This document shows positions 35,063 to 43,981 of a stretch of DNA of 64,000 nucleotides, piece after piece (positions within the stretch are counted from its first letter, which is position 1; every line of letters begins with the position of its first letter). The notes below the pieces were generated by a model that saw nothing but the letters and a program-made list of their open reading frames with translations, made no database searches and had not been told where the DNA came from. A program made the position numbers and the translations under genes. Source of the DNA: Chloroflexota bacterium (lineage in GTDB: Bacteria > Chloroflexota > Anaerolineae > Aggregatilineales > Phototrophicaceae); contig JAPPEU010000011.1 of the NCBI GenBank assembly GCA_028875245.1, positions 97,822 through 161,821 of the forward strand, given 5' to 3'.

Positions 35063-36715
35063 ATGGCGCGCGTCCTGTCTCAGCCACATACCCGCAAAGC
35101 GCTCAAAGCCGGCATTGACACGCTGGCGGGCGCGATCATCCCGACAATGGGACCGCTCACCGGTCCGGTCGCCCTTGATGACTCGACGCGTGCCGGCTCG
35201 CCCGAGCTCTTGGACGACGGCGGCACGATCGCGCGGCGGATTCTGCAGCTGGAAGACCGCGATGCCGATGTCGGCGCCATGCTGCTGCGCGAGACGCTTT
35301 GGCGGCAGCGCGAGCGATATGGCGATGGCGCGGCGACGGCGGCGGCGCTCTATCAGACGGTGTTCGCCGAAGGGCAGCGCTTCATCAGCGCCGGCGGGGA
35401 CGCCATGCTGCTGCGCAAGGCGCTGGAAGCGGGCTTGAAAATCATGCTCGATGACTTGGGGCGGCAGGTGCGGCCGGTCAAGACGCAGGAAGAATGCGAG
35501 CGTCTCGCTCTGTCGATCTGCGGCGACCATGATATCGCGGCGGCGCTGGCGGATATCTTTGACGCGCTGGGGCCGCATCAGCCGATTGAAGTGCGGGAGG
35601 GCGGCCGTGAATTGGCGCAGGAGTTTTTCCTGGGCGCGTTTTGGGAGAGCCAGGTCCCGTCCAATATCGTATTCGAGGGCGTCATCGGCGAGCGCATTGA
35701 GCTGCAAAACACGGCCTGGCTCATCAGCGATTTTGAGTTGGACGATTTGGGCGCCCTGGTTGAATTGGTGACCGATGCCTATCAAGCCGGTTTCGATTCA
35801 CTGGCGATCGTCGCCAAGTCCTTTTCCGAGCAAATCCTCGCCGCTCAGGGCGCTAACAGTCGCATGGAAGATTTCAAGCTGGTTTATATCGAGCCGACCG
35901 GATTGGTCGATGAGCAGGAAGCGGGGCTGGAAGACCTGGCGCTGATCACCGGCGGTCGAGTGCTGCGCGCGATTGCCGGGCACAGCCCCGACGCGGTCAG
36001 GCGAGATATGATCGGGAAATCAGAGCTGGCCTGGGTGGATCGCAACCGCTTCGGGATCATCGCCGGCGGCGGTGACGAGACGGCGGTCAAGCGCGAGATC
36101 GGCGTGCTGGAATCGACTTACGAAAGCAGCGATGACGAGCGGCGGCAGCTGGTGCTGCGCACGCGGATCGGGCGTTTGCGCGGCGGCAGCGCGGTCTTGT
36201 ATGCGGCGGGAAGCAGCGAGAGCGAGATGACTTATCAGACCGAGTTGATCAGACGGACGATTGCCGCGATGCGCGCCGCCCTGCTGGAAGGGACCTTGCC
36301 CGGCGGGGGAACGGCGCTGCTGCGTTGCGTCGAAGGGCTGCGGGAAGGAATTGCGGCGAGCGCCGACTCGCATGAAAGAGCGGCTTTGCAGATTCTGGTG
36401 AAAGCGGCCGAGGCGCCTTGTCGTATGCTGCTGGCGAATGCCGGGCATGAAGCGCCGGGCGTCGTGCTGGACGCGCTTCAGTCGGAGGCGAATGGCGCCG
36501 GCTTTGACTTGCGAGCCGGCCGCATCGTCGATATGCGCGAAGAAGGCGTCGTGGATTCGGCGGCGGCGCTCCGAGCGGCCCTGCGAAACGGCATCGGCGG
36601 GGCGGCGCTGGCTTTGACCGTGGAATGCATTGTGCATCGCGTCAATCCGCCGCTGGCGATCGAGCCCGGTGGACTGCCCTCGGAGGCCGACTTGGGGAAT
36701 ATCGAACTGAAATAA
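35063..36715 (+). CDS. Divergent GroEL-like (Cpn60) protein in sugar importer operon
   Basis: 550 aa, close to GroEL length and collinear with it. Matching landmarks are TMGPLTGPVALDD (GroEL TLGPKGRNVVLD), YGDGAATAAAL at 86-96 (GroEL AGDGTTTATVL), LRGGSAVLYAAG, LPGGGTALL at 412-420 and the GFDLRAGRIVDMREEGVVDSA tail region. Asp88 of the GDG motif is kept, but the threonines are AAT. The catalytic Asp398 of GroEL falls on Arg398, counting 16 residues back from the GGG. The C-terminal Gly-Met tail is absent. It is therefore probably not a standard folding chaperonin and may be ATPase-defective. No groES is adjacent. Role in the operon is unknown. Confidence 0.85.
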   Translation: MARVLSQPHTRKALKAGIDTLAGAIIPTMGPLTGPVALDDSTRAGSPELLDDGGTIARRILQLEDRDADVGAMLLRETLWRQRERYGDGAATAAALYQTVFAEGQRFISAGGDAMLLRKALEAGLKIMLDDLGRQVRPVKTQEECERLALSICGDHDIAAALADIFDALGPHQPIEVREGGRELAQEFFLGAFWESQVPSNIVFEGVIGERIELQNTAWLISDFELDDLGALVELVTDAYQAGFDSLAIVAKSFSEQILAAQGANSRMEDFKLVYIEPTGLVDEQEAGLEDLALITGGRVLRAIAGHSPDAVRRDMIGKSELAWVDRNRFGIIAGGGDETAVKREIGVLESTYESSDDERRQLVLRTRIGRLRGGSAVLYAAGSSESEMTYQTELIRRTIAAMRAALLEGTLPGGGTALLRCVEGLREGIAASADSHERAALQILVKAAEAPCRMLLANAGHEAPGVVLDALQSEANGAGFDLRAGRIVDMREEGVVDSAAALRAALRNGIGGAALALTVECIVHRVNPPLAIEPGGLPSEADLGNIELK

Positions 36716-36759
36716 GACGCAGGCTCGGACTGCAATATGATTGAGGAGTACTGACGAAA

Positions 36760-37614
36760 ATGAGTTGGGAACCAACAGCGGAACAGAAACAAAATTACGA
36801 AGAGCGCGGCTATTTCACCGTGCCAAATGTCGTCCCGCGGCAGACGGCGGCCGAAATGCTGGGCGTGATCAAGAACGCGATCATGACGCCGGAGACGGAC
36901 GACATCATGACCGATGCCGACCCGATGGACCCGATGAACGATGATAGTCCCGAGGCGCGCTCCGTGCGCTTCCGCAAGCTCAGCAAGTTCAATCAACGGA
37001 ATCCGCTGATCTGGCACAACGCGCATTGCGGCCAACCGGTTCTGGAGGTCGCGCGCTACTTTCTGGGCGATGACATTCTGTTGAAATACGACAGCTGCTT
37101 CCTCAAGCCGGCGCGTTCGGGCAGCGCCACGCCCTGGCATCAGGACAATGGCTTGTGGCGCGATGGCGATACCGAGCCATTTAACTTCTGGATGGCGCTG
37201 GACCCGGCCACGATCGAGAACGGCTGCCTGCAGATGATCCCCGGCAGTTACCGAACCGAGATCGTTCCGCACGTCCTCTACGCAGATAGCATCCACGGCG
37301 TGCTGCCGAAGGAGCGCGTCGAGGAGATGATCGATACCTACGGCGTTGAGCATATCGAGCTGCAGCCGGGCAGCATCGTCGTCTGGCATAGCAACGCCTG
37401 GCATTACAGCCCGCCCAATACCAGCGAGAAGGGCCGCATCGCCATCGCCGGCGTGTTCAGCAGTCCCGACATTGTGGAAAACGGGCGCAGCGGCGATGTC
37501 GGTTATAAGTGGCTGATGAAAGACGGCGCCGTCGTGACCGACTTCCCGGCGAAGGAATACAGCATGAAACGGCGGACTTTCTACCAGGCGGAGCCCTGGA
37601 AGAAGGTCAGCTAG
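36760..37614 (+). CDS. Phytanoyl-CoA dioxygenase (PhyH) family oxygenase
   Basis: 284 aa, Fe(II)/2-oxoglutarate oxygenase fold. Iron ligands are visible as His127 and Asp129 in TPWHQDNG and His215 in NAWHYSPPN, with Arg226 in the KGR that follows for 2-oxoglutarate binding. Family members hydroxylate diverse small molecules; here the sugar-importer context suggests a sugar or osmolyte substrate rather than a phytanoyl-CoA. It lies 44 bases after the GroEL-like gene, on the same strand. Its end overlaps the convergent lacI gene by 8 bases. Confidence 0.9.
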   Translation: MSWEPTAEQKQNYEERGYFTVPNVVPRQTAAEMLGVIKNAIMTPETDDIMTDADPMDPMNDDSPEARSVRFRKLSKFNQRNPLIWHNAHCGQPVLEVARYFLGDDILLKYDSCFLKPARSGSATPWHQDNGLWRDGDTEPFNFWMALDPATIENGCLQMIPGSYRTEIVPHVLYADSIHGVLPKERVEEMIDTYGVEHIELQPGSIVVWHSNAWHYSPPNTSEKGRIAIAGVFSSPDIVENGRSGDVGYKWLMKDGAVVTDFPAKEYSMKRRTFYQAEPWKKVS

Positions 37615-38653
37615 GCATCTCGTGGACGGGCGCCGCCGTCGAATCGCGCAGGACAAGATGCGACGGCATGATGACGCGTTTGATGGTCGCGTCGGCCGTT
37701 GCGAGCCGGCGGAGCATCAGTTGGGCGGCCTGTTCGCCGAGTCCGCGCGGATCGTTTGAGACGGTCGTCAGGCTGGGATGCCACAGCGACGCTTCGGGAA
37801 CGTCATCAAAGCCGATGACGGCAAAATCCCGCCCCGCTTCCATGCCCGCCGCCCGCAGCCCCAACATCACGCCGAAAGCGATCACATCGCTGTAGCAGTA
37901 AGCGGCTGACGGCGGGCGCGGCACACTCAGAAGCTGATGAACGGCGTCATAACCGCCGCGCCGGCTCACTGGCCCGGCGATGCGCAGGGCCGGGTCAAAC
38001 TCGATATTGTGCCGCTGCAATGTCCCCCGATAACTTTGCAGCCGCCGTTGGCGCGTCAAATCTGTTGCGAAACCGCCGACAAAAGCGATGCGCCGGTGCC
38101 CCTGCCGAATCAGATGCTCCACGGCGCGCGCCGTTCCGTTCGCGTCGTCCATGCCGACGCAGTCAACAGCCAGGCTCTCATAATAAGGGGTCAGCAGGAC
38201 AAGCGGACAAAAGTCCATCAAGCTCTGCAACGATGCCGCCGCCGTCGTGGCAGTGGGCGCGAGGATCAAGCCGTCGACATCGCGCTCGAGCATCGTCTTG
38301 ACCATGCGCGCCTGTTTCTCCAGGTTGTCGTTCGTTGTGGCCAGGACGAGGCTGTAGTTGTGATCAGCCAGTTGGGATTCGGCGCCGGACGTCAGCTCGG
38401 CATTAAAGGGATTTGACACGTCTTTGAAGACCAGGCCGATGGTGTACGAGCGCTGCGTGCGCAGGCTGGCGGCGCGCTGATTGTAGACGTAGCCGAGGGC
38501 TTCGACGGCATCCAGGACGCGCTGACGGGTCGGCTCGGAGATGCGCGGATTGTTGTTCAGGGCGAGGGAGGCGGTCGCCTTGGACACCTTTGCCGCGTCA
38601 GCAACATGCTGCAAGGTCACCTTCTGCCGGCGCTTCCCGCGAGATTTTGTCAT
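37607..38653 (-). CDS. LacI-family transcriptional repressor
   Basis: 348 aa. The N-terminal helix-turn-helix is VTLQHVADAAKVSKATASLALNN, with the hinge YVYNQRAASLRTQRSYTIG. The periplasmic-binding-like sensor domain follows (FKDVSNPFNAELTSG, RRIAFVGG, FAVIGFDDVPEA). The GH88 gene ends in an ATGA overlap with its start, so it is second in that operon. It is the likely reader of the AATCGGTT-type sites upstream of GH88 and of the importer. The inducer is probably a product of the GH88 reaction. Confidence 0.94.
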   Translation of the reverse strand: MTKSRGKRRQKVTLQHVADAAKVSKATASLALNNNPRISEPTRQRVLDAVEALGYVYNQRAASLRTQRSYTIGLVFKDVSNPFNAELTSGAESQLADHNYSLVLATTNDNLEKQARMVKTMLERDVDGLILAPTATTAAASLQSLMDFCPLVLLTPYYESLAVDCVGMDDANGTARAVEHLIRQGHRRIAFVGGFATDLTRQRRLQSYRGTLQRHNIEFDPALRIAGPVSRRGGYDAVHQLLSVPRPPSAAYCYSDVIAFGVMLGLRAAGMEAGRDFAVIGFDDVPEASLWHPSLTTVSNDPRGLGEQAAQLMLRRLATADATIKRVIMPSHLVLRDSTAAPVHEMPS

Positions 38654-39756
38654 ATCAAGCTCAACAGTTTGGCGGCCGATTCCAGGAAGAAGTAATCGCC
38701 AAACATGGTGCTTTCATCGACGCCTAGGCCCAGGCGCTCGTGGTAGGCGGCTTGTTTCAGCAGGCCTTCCCATTCGGGATCGTCGCTGGCGAGGAAATCG
38801 GGCCGGCTTAGGCGCGCCATGATGTCGCGGGCGTATTGGCGATAACTTCGCGCGCGCAGGGAGTCGCCCACGATGCTGGCCAGGTCCTGCAAGCCGCTGG
38901 ATGTGATTGCGGCGGCCGACGCTTCATAAGGACGGGCGGGCTTCGGCTCCAACCAGTCATTTGGGCAGACGCCATGCGCGGGCGTATTGAGGATGTAGTA
39001 GTCGGCGCAATGGCAAGCGGTCTGCAAGAAGCGCGGATCTCGCGTGAATGTATAAGCGGTGCTGAAGCCATAGATCGCCCAGGACAAGCCGCGCGCCCAG
39101 GAAGAATCATGACGCCAGCCCTGGTGCGTGCTCTCGCGCAGGAAGGCGCCGGTAGCCAGATCGAAGATGCCTTCATGCGCCGCGCTGCCGTCGCCGCGCA
39201 CGAGATGGCGTCGGCTGGTGAGGCAATTTTGCAGCGCGCTGTTGTAGAGCTCGGCGTCGTCTGTCTCCCGCGCGGCATAGAACATGATGCCGACATTCAT
39301 CATGATATCGATGAAGGCGCTTTCGGGCGCGACGAAGGACGAGAGGTAGGCGCCCTTCTCCTTGAAGCGCAGACCCATCGTCCGCCCCGCCCTGATGACG
39401 ACATCGCGCTGCCTGGCGCCGCCATCAAGGTCCTGCCAGCGCTTCCAGCTATGCCAGAAGAGGAAACCGAGATCATGCGTCTCGCGGTCGTCTTTGCGCG
39501 TTTCGACCAGTTCACAATAGCGCTCCGCCTTTTCGCGCCAGAATTCATCATTTGTATACAAGTAGAGCAGCCAAAGCTGGCCGGGCAGGAAGCCTTGGCA
39601 CCAGTTGGTCCAAGGCGCGCCATCATGTTTCCATTTTCCGTTTTGCGTGTATTGGGGCAGGTAGTCGGGATGGGCGCTGACGAGGCGGCGCAGCTTGTCT
39701 TCAGCGGTCGCGAAGACGCGCTGGCAGTTCTGAATGATCGCCGGATCCTCGTTCAT
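38650..39756 (-). CDS. Unsaturated glucuronyl hydrolase (GH88)
   Basis: 368 aa, (alpha/alpha)6 barrel. The two catalytic aspartates are in HDLGFLF (Asp95) and FIDIMMN (Asp150), matching Asp88 and Asp149 of characterised Bacillus enzymes. SSWARGLSWAIYGF and ASAAAITSSGL are also family signatures. No signal peptide, so it cleaves imported oligosaccharides in the cytoplasm, removing the 4,5-unsaturated uronate left by lyases on glycosaminoglycans, ulvan or similar. It is first gene of an operon with lacI. Confidence 0.93.
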   Translation of the reverse strand: MNEDPAIIQNCQRVFATAEDKLRRLVSAHPDYLPQYTQNGKWKHDGAPWTNWCQGFLPGQLWLLYLYTNDEFWREKAERYCELVETRKDDRETHDLGFLFWHSWKRWQDLDGGARQRDVVIRAGRTMGLRFKEKGAYLSSFVAPESAFIDIMMNVGIMFYAARETDDAELYNSALQNCLTSRRHLVRGDGSAAHEGIFDLATGAFLRESTHQGWRHDSSWARGLSWAIYGFSTAYTFTRDPRFLQTACHCADYYILNTPAHGVCPNDWLEPKPARPYEASAAAITSSGLQDLASIVGDSLRARSYRQYARDIMARLSRPDFLASDDPEWEGLLKQAAYHERLGLGVDESTMFGDYFFLESAAKLLSLI

Positions 39757-39771
39757 CGCAGCTCCTGAGTG

Positions 39772-39784
39772 AATCGGTTAAGCA
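39772..39784 (-). promoter_or_regulatory. Candidate LacI-family operator, copy 2
   Basis: AATCGGTTAAGCA on the plus strand, 12 of 13 identical to 31570-31582. It lies between the GH88 ATG and the candidate promoter, suited to repression. Confidence 0.5.
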
Positions 39785-39796
39785 ACAACTGTGTAG

Positions 39797-39826
39797 ATGG
39801 TAGCACATTTCGCATCGAATCGTCAG
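39797..39826 (-). promoter_or_regulatory. Candidate promoter of GH88-lacI
   Basis: On the minus strand: -35 CTGACG (39821-39826), 18-base spacer, -10 TACCAT (39797-39802). A moderate match only. Confidence 0.35.
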
Positions 39827-39909
39827 CGTGAGAGCAGCTCCGGCGGCGCGCCATTTGGAATTGCTTCGCGAATCGGATTATACTTGGCGCAGATTGGCGG
39901 GAAAGGACA

Positions 39910-41514
39910 TTGATGATGGCGGGAAAACAGATTTCACTGGCAGCGGCGGCCGCGCTGATAGCCGATGAAGCGGTCCTGTCGGTCAGTTCGTCGAGCGGCG
40001 TCGCCTGCCCGGACGCGGCGCTGAAGGCCATCGGCGATCGTTTCCGCGCTACCGGCTCCCCGCGCGATCTGACCGCTATCCATCCGATCGCCGCCGGCGA
40101 TATGTACGGGATAGACGGCGTCAACCACCTGGCGCAGGCCGGTTTGCTCAAGCGCGTGGTCGTCGGCTCGCTGCCCAGCGGCAGGTCTTCAATGGAGTCC
40201 CCGCCGATCTGGCGCATGATCGTGGACGACGAAATCGAGGCTTACAACCTGCCGAGCGGCGTCCTGTATCATATGCACCGGGAAGCGGCGGCCGGGCGTC
40301 CGGGCGTATTGACCAAAGTCGGCTGGGATACGGTGGTGGACCCCCGTCATCGCGGTGGCAAGATGAATGAGCGCAGCTGCGAAGATATTGTGAGACGAGT
40401 CGAGTTTGACGGCGATGAATGGCTCTATTACCGGGCGATTCCGATTGATGTCGCGCTCATCCGCGCCACCACCGCCGATGAGCGGGGCAACCTCAGCATG
40501 GAGCACGAAGGGTCTTATCTGGGCGCGCTGGATCAAGCGCTGGCGGCCCATAACAATGGCGGCATTGTCATCGCCCAGGTCAAGCGCATGGCGCAGTCGG
40601 GCGCCTTGCCGCCGCAGTCCATCAAGGTGCCCGGCACATTGGTGGATTACATCGTGGTGGATCCGGATCAATTGCAGGCCTCGCAGACGCTTTACGATCC
40701 GGCGATAAGCGGCGAAGTGGCGGCGCCCCTGAGCGAGTTTGAACCGGTGGAATGGGGCGTCGGCAAGGTGATCGCCCGGCGCGCGGCCCTGACATTGCGC
40801 CGGGGGGAAACGGTCAATCTCGGCTTTGGCATATCGGCGCTGGTGCCTTACATTTTTCTGGAAGAAGGTTTGCACGGCGCGACCACCTGGGTGATTGAAC
40901 AAGGCGCAGTAGGTGGCTTGCCGCTGCGGGATTTCGCCTTTGGCTGCGCCTCCAACCCGGAAGCGATCATGCCATCGCCGGATCAATTCACCTTCTTTCA
41001 AGGCGGCGGCTTCGACCGGTCTCTGCTGTCCTTCGTGGAGGTGAACGCGGCCGGCAGCGTCAATGTCTCCCGCCTGAGCGCCGTGCCGCATATCACATCG
41101 GGCATCGGCGGCTTCATCGACATCACAACGGGGGCGCGGAACATCGTCTTCAGCGGCAACTTCACCGCCGGCGGGCTGCAAGCAGACATTGCGGACGGGC
41201 AGCTGCGCATCAAGCGCGAAGGGCGTTTCAAGAAGTTCGTGCCTGCGATTGAAGCACAAACTTTCAGCGGCGAAATGGCTTTGAAGCGCGGGCAAACGGT
41301 GACCTATATCACCGAGCGCTGCGTCATGACCCTGGGCGAGCAAGGCTTGACCATCAGCGAAATCGCGCCCGGCGCGCGCTTGAAAGAGGATGTGCTGGAC
41401 CAGGCCGATATCCCCCTGCGCGTCCACCCCAATTTGAGAGAAATGCCGGCGGAAATTTTCCAGCCCGAGCCAATGGGCCTGCAATTGACCGGCAAAGCCG
41501 AAGCGACATTGTGA
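39910..41514 (+). CDS. Fused CoA-transferase (acetate/3-ketoacid CoA-transferase type)
   Basis: 534 aa, both CoA-transferase halves in one chain, as in propionate CoA-transferase and mammalian SCOT. The catalytic glutamate is at about 330 in EQGAVGG, preceded by LGFGISALVPYIF. The N-terminal half has SGVACPDAALKAIG and the GNLSMEHEG segment. It moves CoA between an acyl-CoA and a carboxylate. AAAGGA precedes the ATG. Its end overlaps the enoyl-CoA hydratase start (GTGAGC/ATG region, 4 bases), so the two are coupled and act on one acyl-CoA pathway. Confidence 0.9.
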   Translation: MMMAGKQISLAAAAALIADEAVLSVSSSSGVACPDAALKAIGDRFRATGSPRDLTAIHPIAAGDMYGIDGVNHLAQAGLLKRVVVGSLPSGRSSMESPPIWRMIVDDEIEAYNLPSGVLYHMHREAAAGRPGVLTKVGWDTVVDPRHRGGKMNERSCEDIVRRVEFDGDEWLYYRAIPIDVALIRATTADERGNLSMEHEGSYLGALDQALAAHNNGGIVIAQVKRMAQSGALPPQSIKVPGTLVDYIVVDPDQLQASQTLYDPAISGEVAAPLSEFEPVEWGVGKVIARRAALTLRRGETVNLGFGISALVPYIFLEEGLHGATTWVIEQGAVGGLPLRDFAFGCASNPEAIMPSPDQFTFFQGGGFDRSLLSFVEVNAAGSVNVSRLSAVPHITSGIGGFIDITTGARNIVFSGNFTAGGLQADIADGQLRIKREGRFKKFVPAIEAQTFSGEMALKRGQTVTYITERCVMTLGEQGLTISEIAPGARLKEDVLDQADIPLRVHPNLREMPAEIFQPEPMGLQLTGKAEATL

Positions 41515-42284
41515 GCAAGATCCTCTATCAAACAGACGGCGCTATCGCCACGATCAGGCTGAATCGGCCGGAGAAGCTGCACGCGCTGGACGAGGAGATG
41601 CTGGCCGGGCTGGCCGATGCGATTGAAGCGGTTGAGGCCAGCCAGGATATTCGCGTCCTTCTGCTCGGGGCGACTGGCGAGCGCGCCTTTTCCGTCGGCG
41701 CTGATATTCTGGCCTGGACATCGCTGGAGCCGCTGGATATGTGGCGGCGCTGGATTCGCGATGGGCATCGTTTATTCGACCGGATCGCCGGATTGCGTCA
41801 GCCGGTGATCGCGATGCTGAATGGATACGCGCTGGGCGGCGGCCTGGAATTGGCGCTGGCGGCCGATATTCGCCTGGCGGCGGAGACTGCGCAGCTGGGC
41901 GCGCCCGAAGTCGGCATCGCGGCGATCCCCGGTTGGGGCGGCACGCAGCGGCTGCCGGCTTTGATCGGCGCCGGACGGGCGAAGCAGATGATCTTCTCCG
42001 GGCAGCCAATTTCGGCGGCGCAGGCGGCACAGTGGGGGCTGGTCAACGAAGCGCTGCCGGCTGAGGCCTTGGAGGCGCGCGCGAAGGAACTCGGCGGGCA
42101 AATCGCGGCGAATGCGCCGATCGCGGTTCAATTGGCGAAGGGGGCGATCGATGGCGGGGGCGGCGTCAACCTAGCGGCGACGCTGGAAGGCATCGCCGGC
42201 GCTTTAAGCGCGCAAAGCGGCGACGCGGCTGAAGGGCTGGCTGCGTTTCGGGAAAAGCGGCCGCCACATTTCTCCGGGCGCTAG
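41511..42284 (+). CDS. Enoyl-CoA hydratase/isomerase family protein
   Basis: 257 aa crotonase. Both glutamates used for hydration in rat crotonase are kept: GYALGGGLELAL and GAPEVGIAAIPGWGGTQRL. An oxyanion-hole region AFSVGADILAW lies earlier. The start codon overlaps the stop of the CoA-transferase gene and appears to be GTG. The pair could take up a short acid as its CoA ester and hydrate it. Other crotonase reactions (isomerase, dehalogenase) cannot be excluded from sequence alone. Confidence 0.9.
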   Translation: MSKILYQTDGAIATIRLNRPEKLHALDEEMLAGLADAIEAVEASQDIRVLLLGATGERAFSVGADILAWTSLEPLDMWRRWIRDGHRLFDRIAGLRQPVIAMLNGYALGGGLELALAADIRLAAETAQLGAPEVGIAAIPGWGGTQRLPALIGAGRAKQMIFSGQPISAAQAAQWGLVNEALPAEALEARAKELGGQIAANAPIAVQLAKGAIDGGGGVNLAATLEGIAGALSAQSGDAAEGLAAFREKRPPHFSGR

Positions 42285-42291
42285 CAGCCCG

Positions 42292-42344
42292 GGTAGTGTA
42301 TCGAAGTCGGTGGAAATTCATTTTCACCACAAAGGAAAGAAGGA
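42292..42344 (+). repeat. Dispersed repeat, GGTAGTGTATCGAA family, copy 1
   Basis: 53 bases identical to 63948-64000, where the second copy runs off the window. The first 27 bases recur in reverse orientation at 60127-60153 with two mismatches. Confidence 0.85.
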
Positions 42345-42476
42345 CACAAAGAAATTGCATATAGTCTACGTTTCTCGGTGTCCTCGATTTTCTCGGTGTC
42401 CTCGATGGTAAAGTTTTTTTGTTTCCACCGAAAGGGATACACTTCCGCAGCCCGCGCCGGCATGAAGCGCCACTTT

Positions 42477-42505
42477 TTGACACCCGCCCGCCTGTATGTT
42501 ATGGT
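42477..42505 (+). promoter_or_regulatory. Sigma70-type promoter of second importer operon
   Basis: -35 TTGACA at 42477-42482, 17-base spacer, -10 TATGGT at 42500-42505. The leader is about 85 bases. Confidence 0.6.
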
Positions 42506-42595
42506 CAGGGAAGCTTGCGCATTTATACAGTATTATTGCCGTTCTTAAGCCTCTGCATTATGAGGCGAAAACATAGTTATTAAGGGAGATTTGGA

Positions 42596-43906
42596 ATGAA
42601 TACCTTTAGCAAGGGCATCTCACGGCGCGAGATGTTAAAGCTCATGGGTGTTGGCGCAGTGGGCGCCTCGCTCGGTTCCCAGATGGCTTACGCCCAATCC
42701 GTTCCCGATTCCGGCACATTCCGTTTTCAGATTGAATCCGGCCCCGGTACAGACTTCGTGGCGGTTGTCGACGCTTTCATCGAAGAACATCCGGAGATTT
42801 CGGTCGAGTTCAGCCAGGTGGAAGCGGCGGTCGTCGGCGTCGACTGGCAGCGCATTGCTATGGAGGCGGGCGCTGTGGATCTCATCTCCAACGAGAATCC
42901 GAAGTTCCTCAAGCTCGATCCCGTGCTCAAAGCCGGTTTGATTCAGCCGCTTGATGGCTATCGCGATTTGTATGACTGGGACGAGTGGGTGCTGGCGGCG
43001 GCGCTGCGGCGCTCATCGCGCGGCGGGCAGCTTTGGACCCTGCCGCTCTATTATGAGATTTGCGGCGCGTCGTATAGAAAGTCGGTCCTCGAGAGCTTTG
43101 ATGTGGGCGAGCCGCAATCCTGGGAAGAGTTCATCGCCATGCTGGAGAAGTTCAAGGCGGCCGGTTTGATCCCGCTGACGAATGGCCACCGCGGCTTCAG
43201 CCAGATTCAGATGATTCACTATCAATTCTGGGCCAGCATCGGCGGGCTCAGCGGACCCGGCAGCATCACGGATGTCATCTTCGGCGATGGCAAGTTCACC
43301 GATACGCCCAGCGTAGAGGCGGCCCAAGCCATTCTCGATATCTACAATGCCGGCTTGCTCGACCCCGATGTGCTGTCGATCACGCAGGACGATGGCAACG
43401 AGCGCTTCATCTCCGGCGCGGCCGCCTTGAATGTGACGGGCACCTGGTTCTATTCGGAGATGCAGCGGCAATTCGACGACGACTGGGATATGCTGACGAT
43501 GCCGGGGCCGGGCGGCGGGCCGATCTGGTGCACGGGCGAGACAGAAGCGATGGTCATCCCGGCGGCGGCGCAAGACCCGGATGCGGCCGCTTTGTTCCTC
43601 GATTTCTGCGTCAAGGGCACGGGGGCCAAGATCCTGCTGGAGCGGGGCAACCTGTTGGCGACGAAAGCCTTCGGCGAGTTGGCCATTCCGCAGATACAAC
43701 GTTTGCCGATCATCACCGGCGAAGAGTCGTCTTTGTTGATCTTCGGCTGGCTGCCGCAGAATTCGCAGGATGCCTACCAGCAGGGCTTGGGCGGCATTTT
43801 GGCCGGCAGCATCACGCCGGAGCAATGGGCGCAAAATGTCCAGGATGCCTGGGAGCGCGACATTGAAGACGGCCAGATCCCGGAGGATCGCAGCGATCTG
43901 CTTTAG
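42596..43906 (+). CDS. CUT1-type ABC sugar-binding protein, Tat-exported
   Basis: 436 aa. Twin-arginine signal SRREMLKLMG followed by a short hydrophobic stretch and cleavage near MAYAQS. The mature protein shows the family-1 binding-protein pattern (FRFQIESGPGTDFVAVVDAF, RRSSRGGQLWTLPLYYE, FGDGKFTDTP). It is only distantly similar to the binding protein at 31706, so a different sugar is likely. It opens a nine-gene plus-strand series. Confidence 0.92.
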   Translation: MNTFSKGISRREMLKLMGVGAVGASLGSQMAYAQSVPDSGTFRFQIESGPGTDFVAVVDAFIEEHPEISVEFSQVEAAVVGVDWQRIAMEAGAVDLISNENPKFLKLDPVLKAGLIQPLDGYRDLYDWDEWVLAAALRRSSRGGQLWTLPLYYEICGASYRKSVLESFDVGEPQSWEEFIAMLEKFKAAGLIPLTNGHRGFSQIQMIHYQFWASIGGLSGPGSITDVIFGDGKFTDTPSVEAAQAILDIYNAGLLDPDVLSITQDDGNERFISGAAALNVTGTWFYSEMQRQFDDDWDMLTMPGPGGGPIWCTGETEAMVIPAAAQDPDAAALFLDFCVKGTGAKILLERGNLLATKAFGELAIPQIQRLPIITGEESSLLIFGWLPQNSQDAYQQGLGGILAGSITPEQWAQNVQDAWERDIEDGQIPEDRSDLL

Positions 43907-43981
43907 ACAGCGGGACAGCTGAGCCCAGCCCAAAGCTGACGGGTTGGGCTCGGCGTTTCAGCGCGCGACCCTTTAGATGAG

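Larger units (their letters stand above)
42285..42595. other. Intergenic stretch with repeat and promoter
   Basis: 311 bases, no gene. It contains the repeat at 42292-42344, a direct tandem pair of TCTCGGTGTCCTCGAT (42373-42388 and 42391-42406), and the promoter of the second importer operon. Confidence 0.6.

Noticed and set aside
42373..42406. Tandem pair of a 16-base sequence, CRISPR-like at first sight
   Set aside because: Only two copies with a 2-base gap, no spacers of constant size and no cas gene. It belongs to the AT-richer intergenic repeat.
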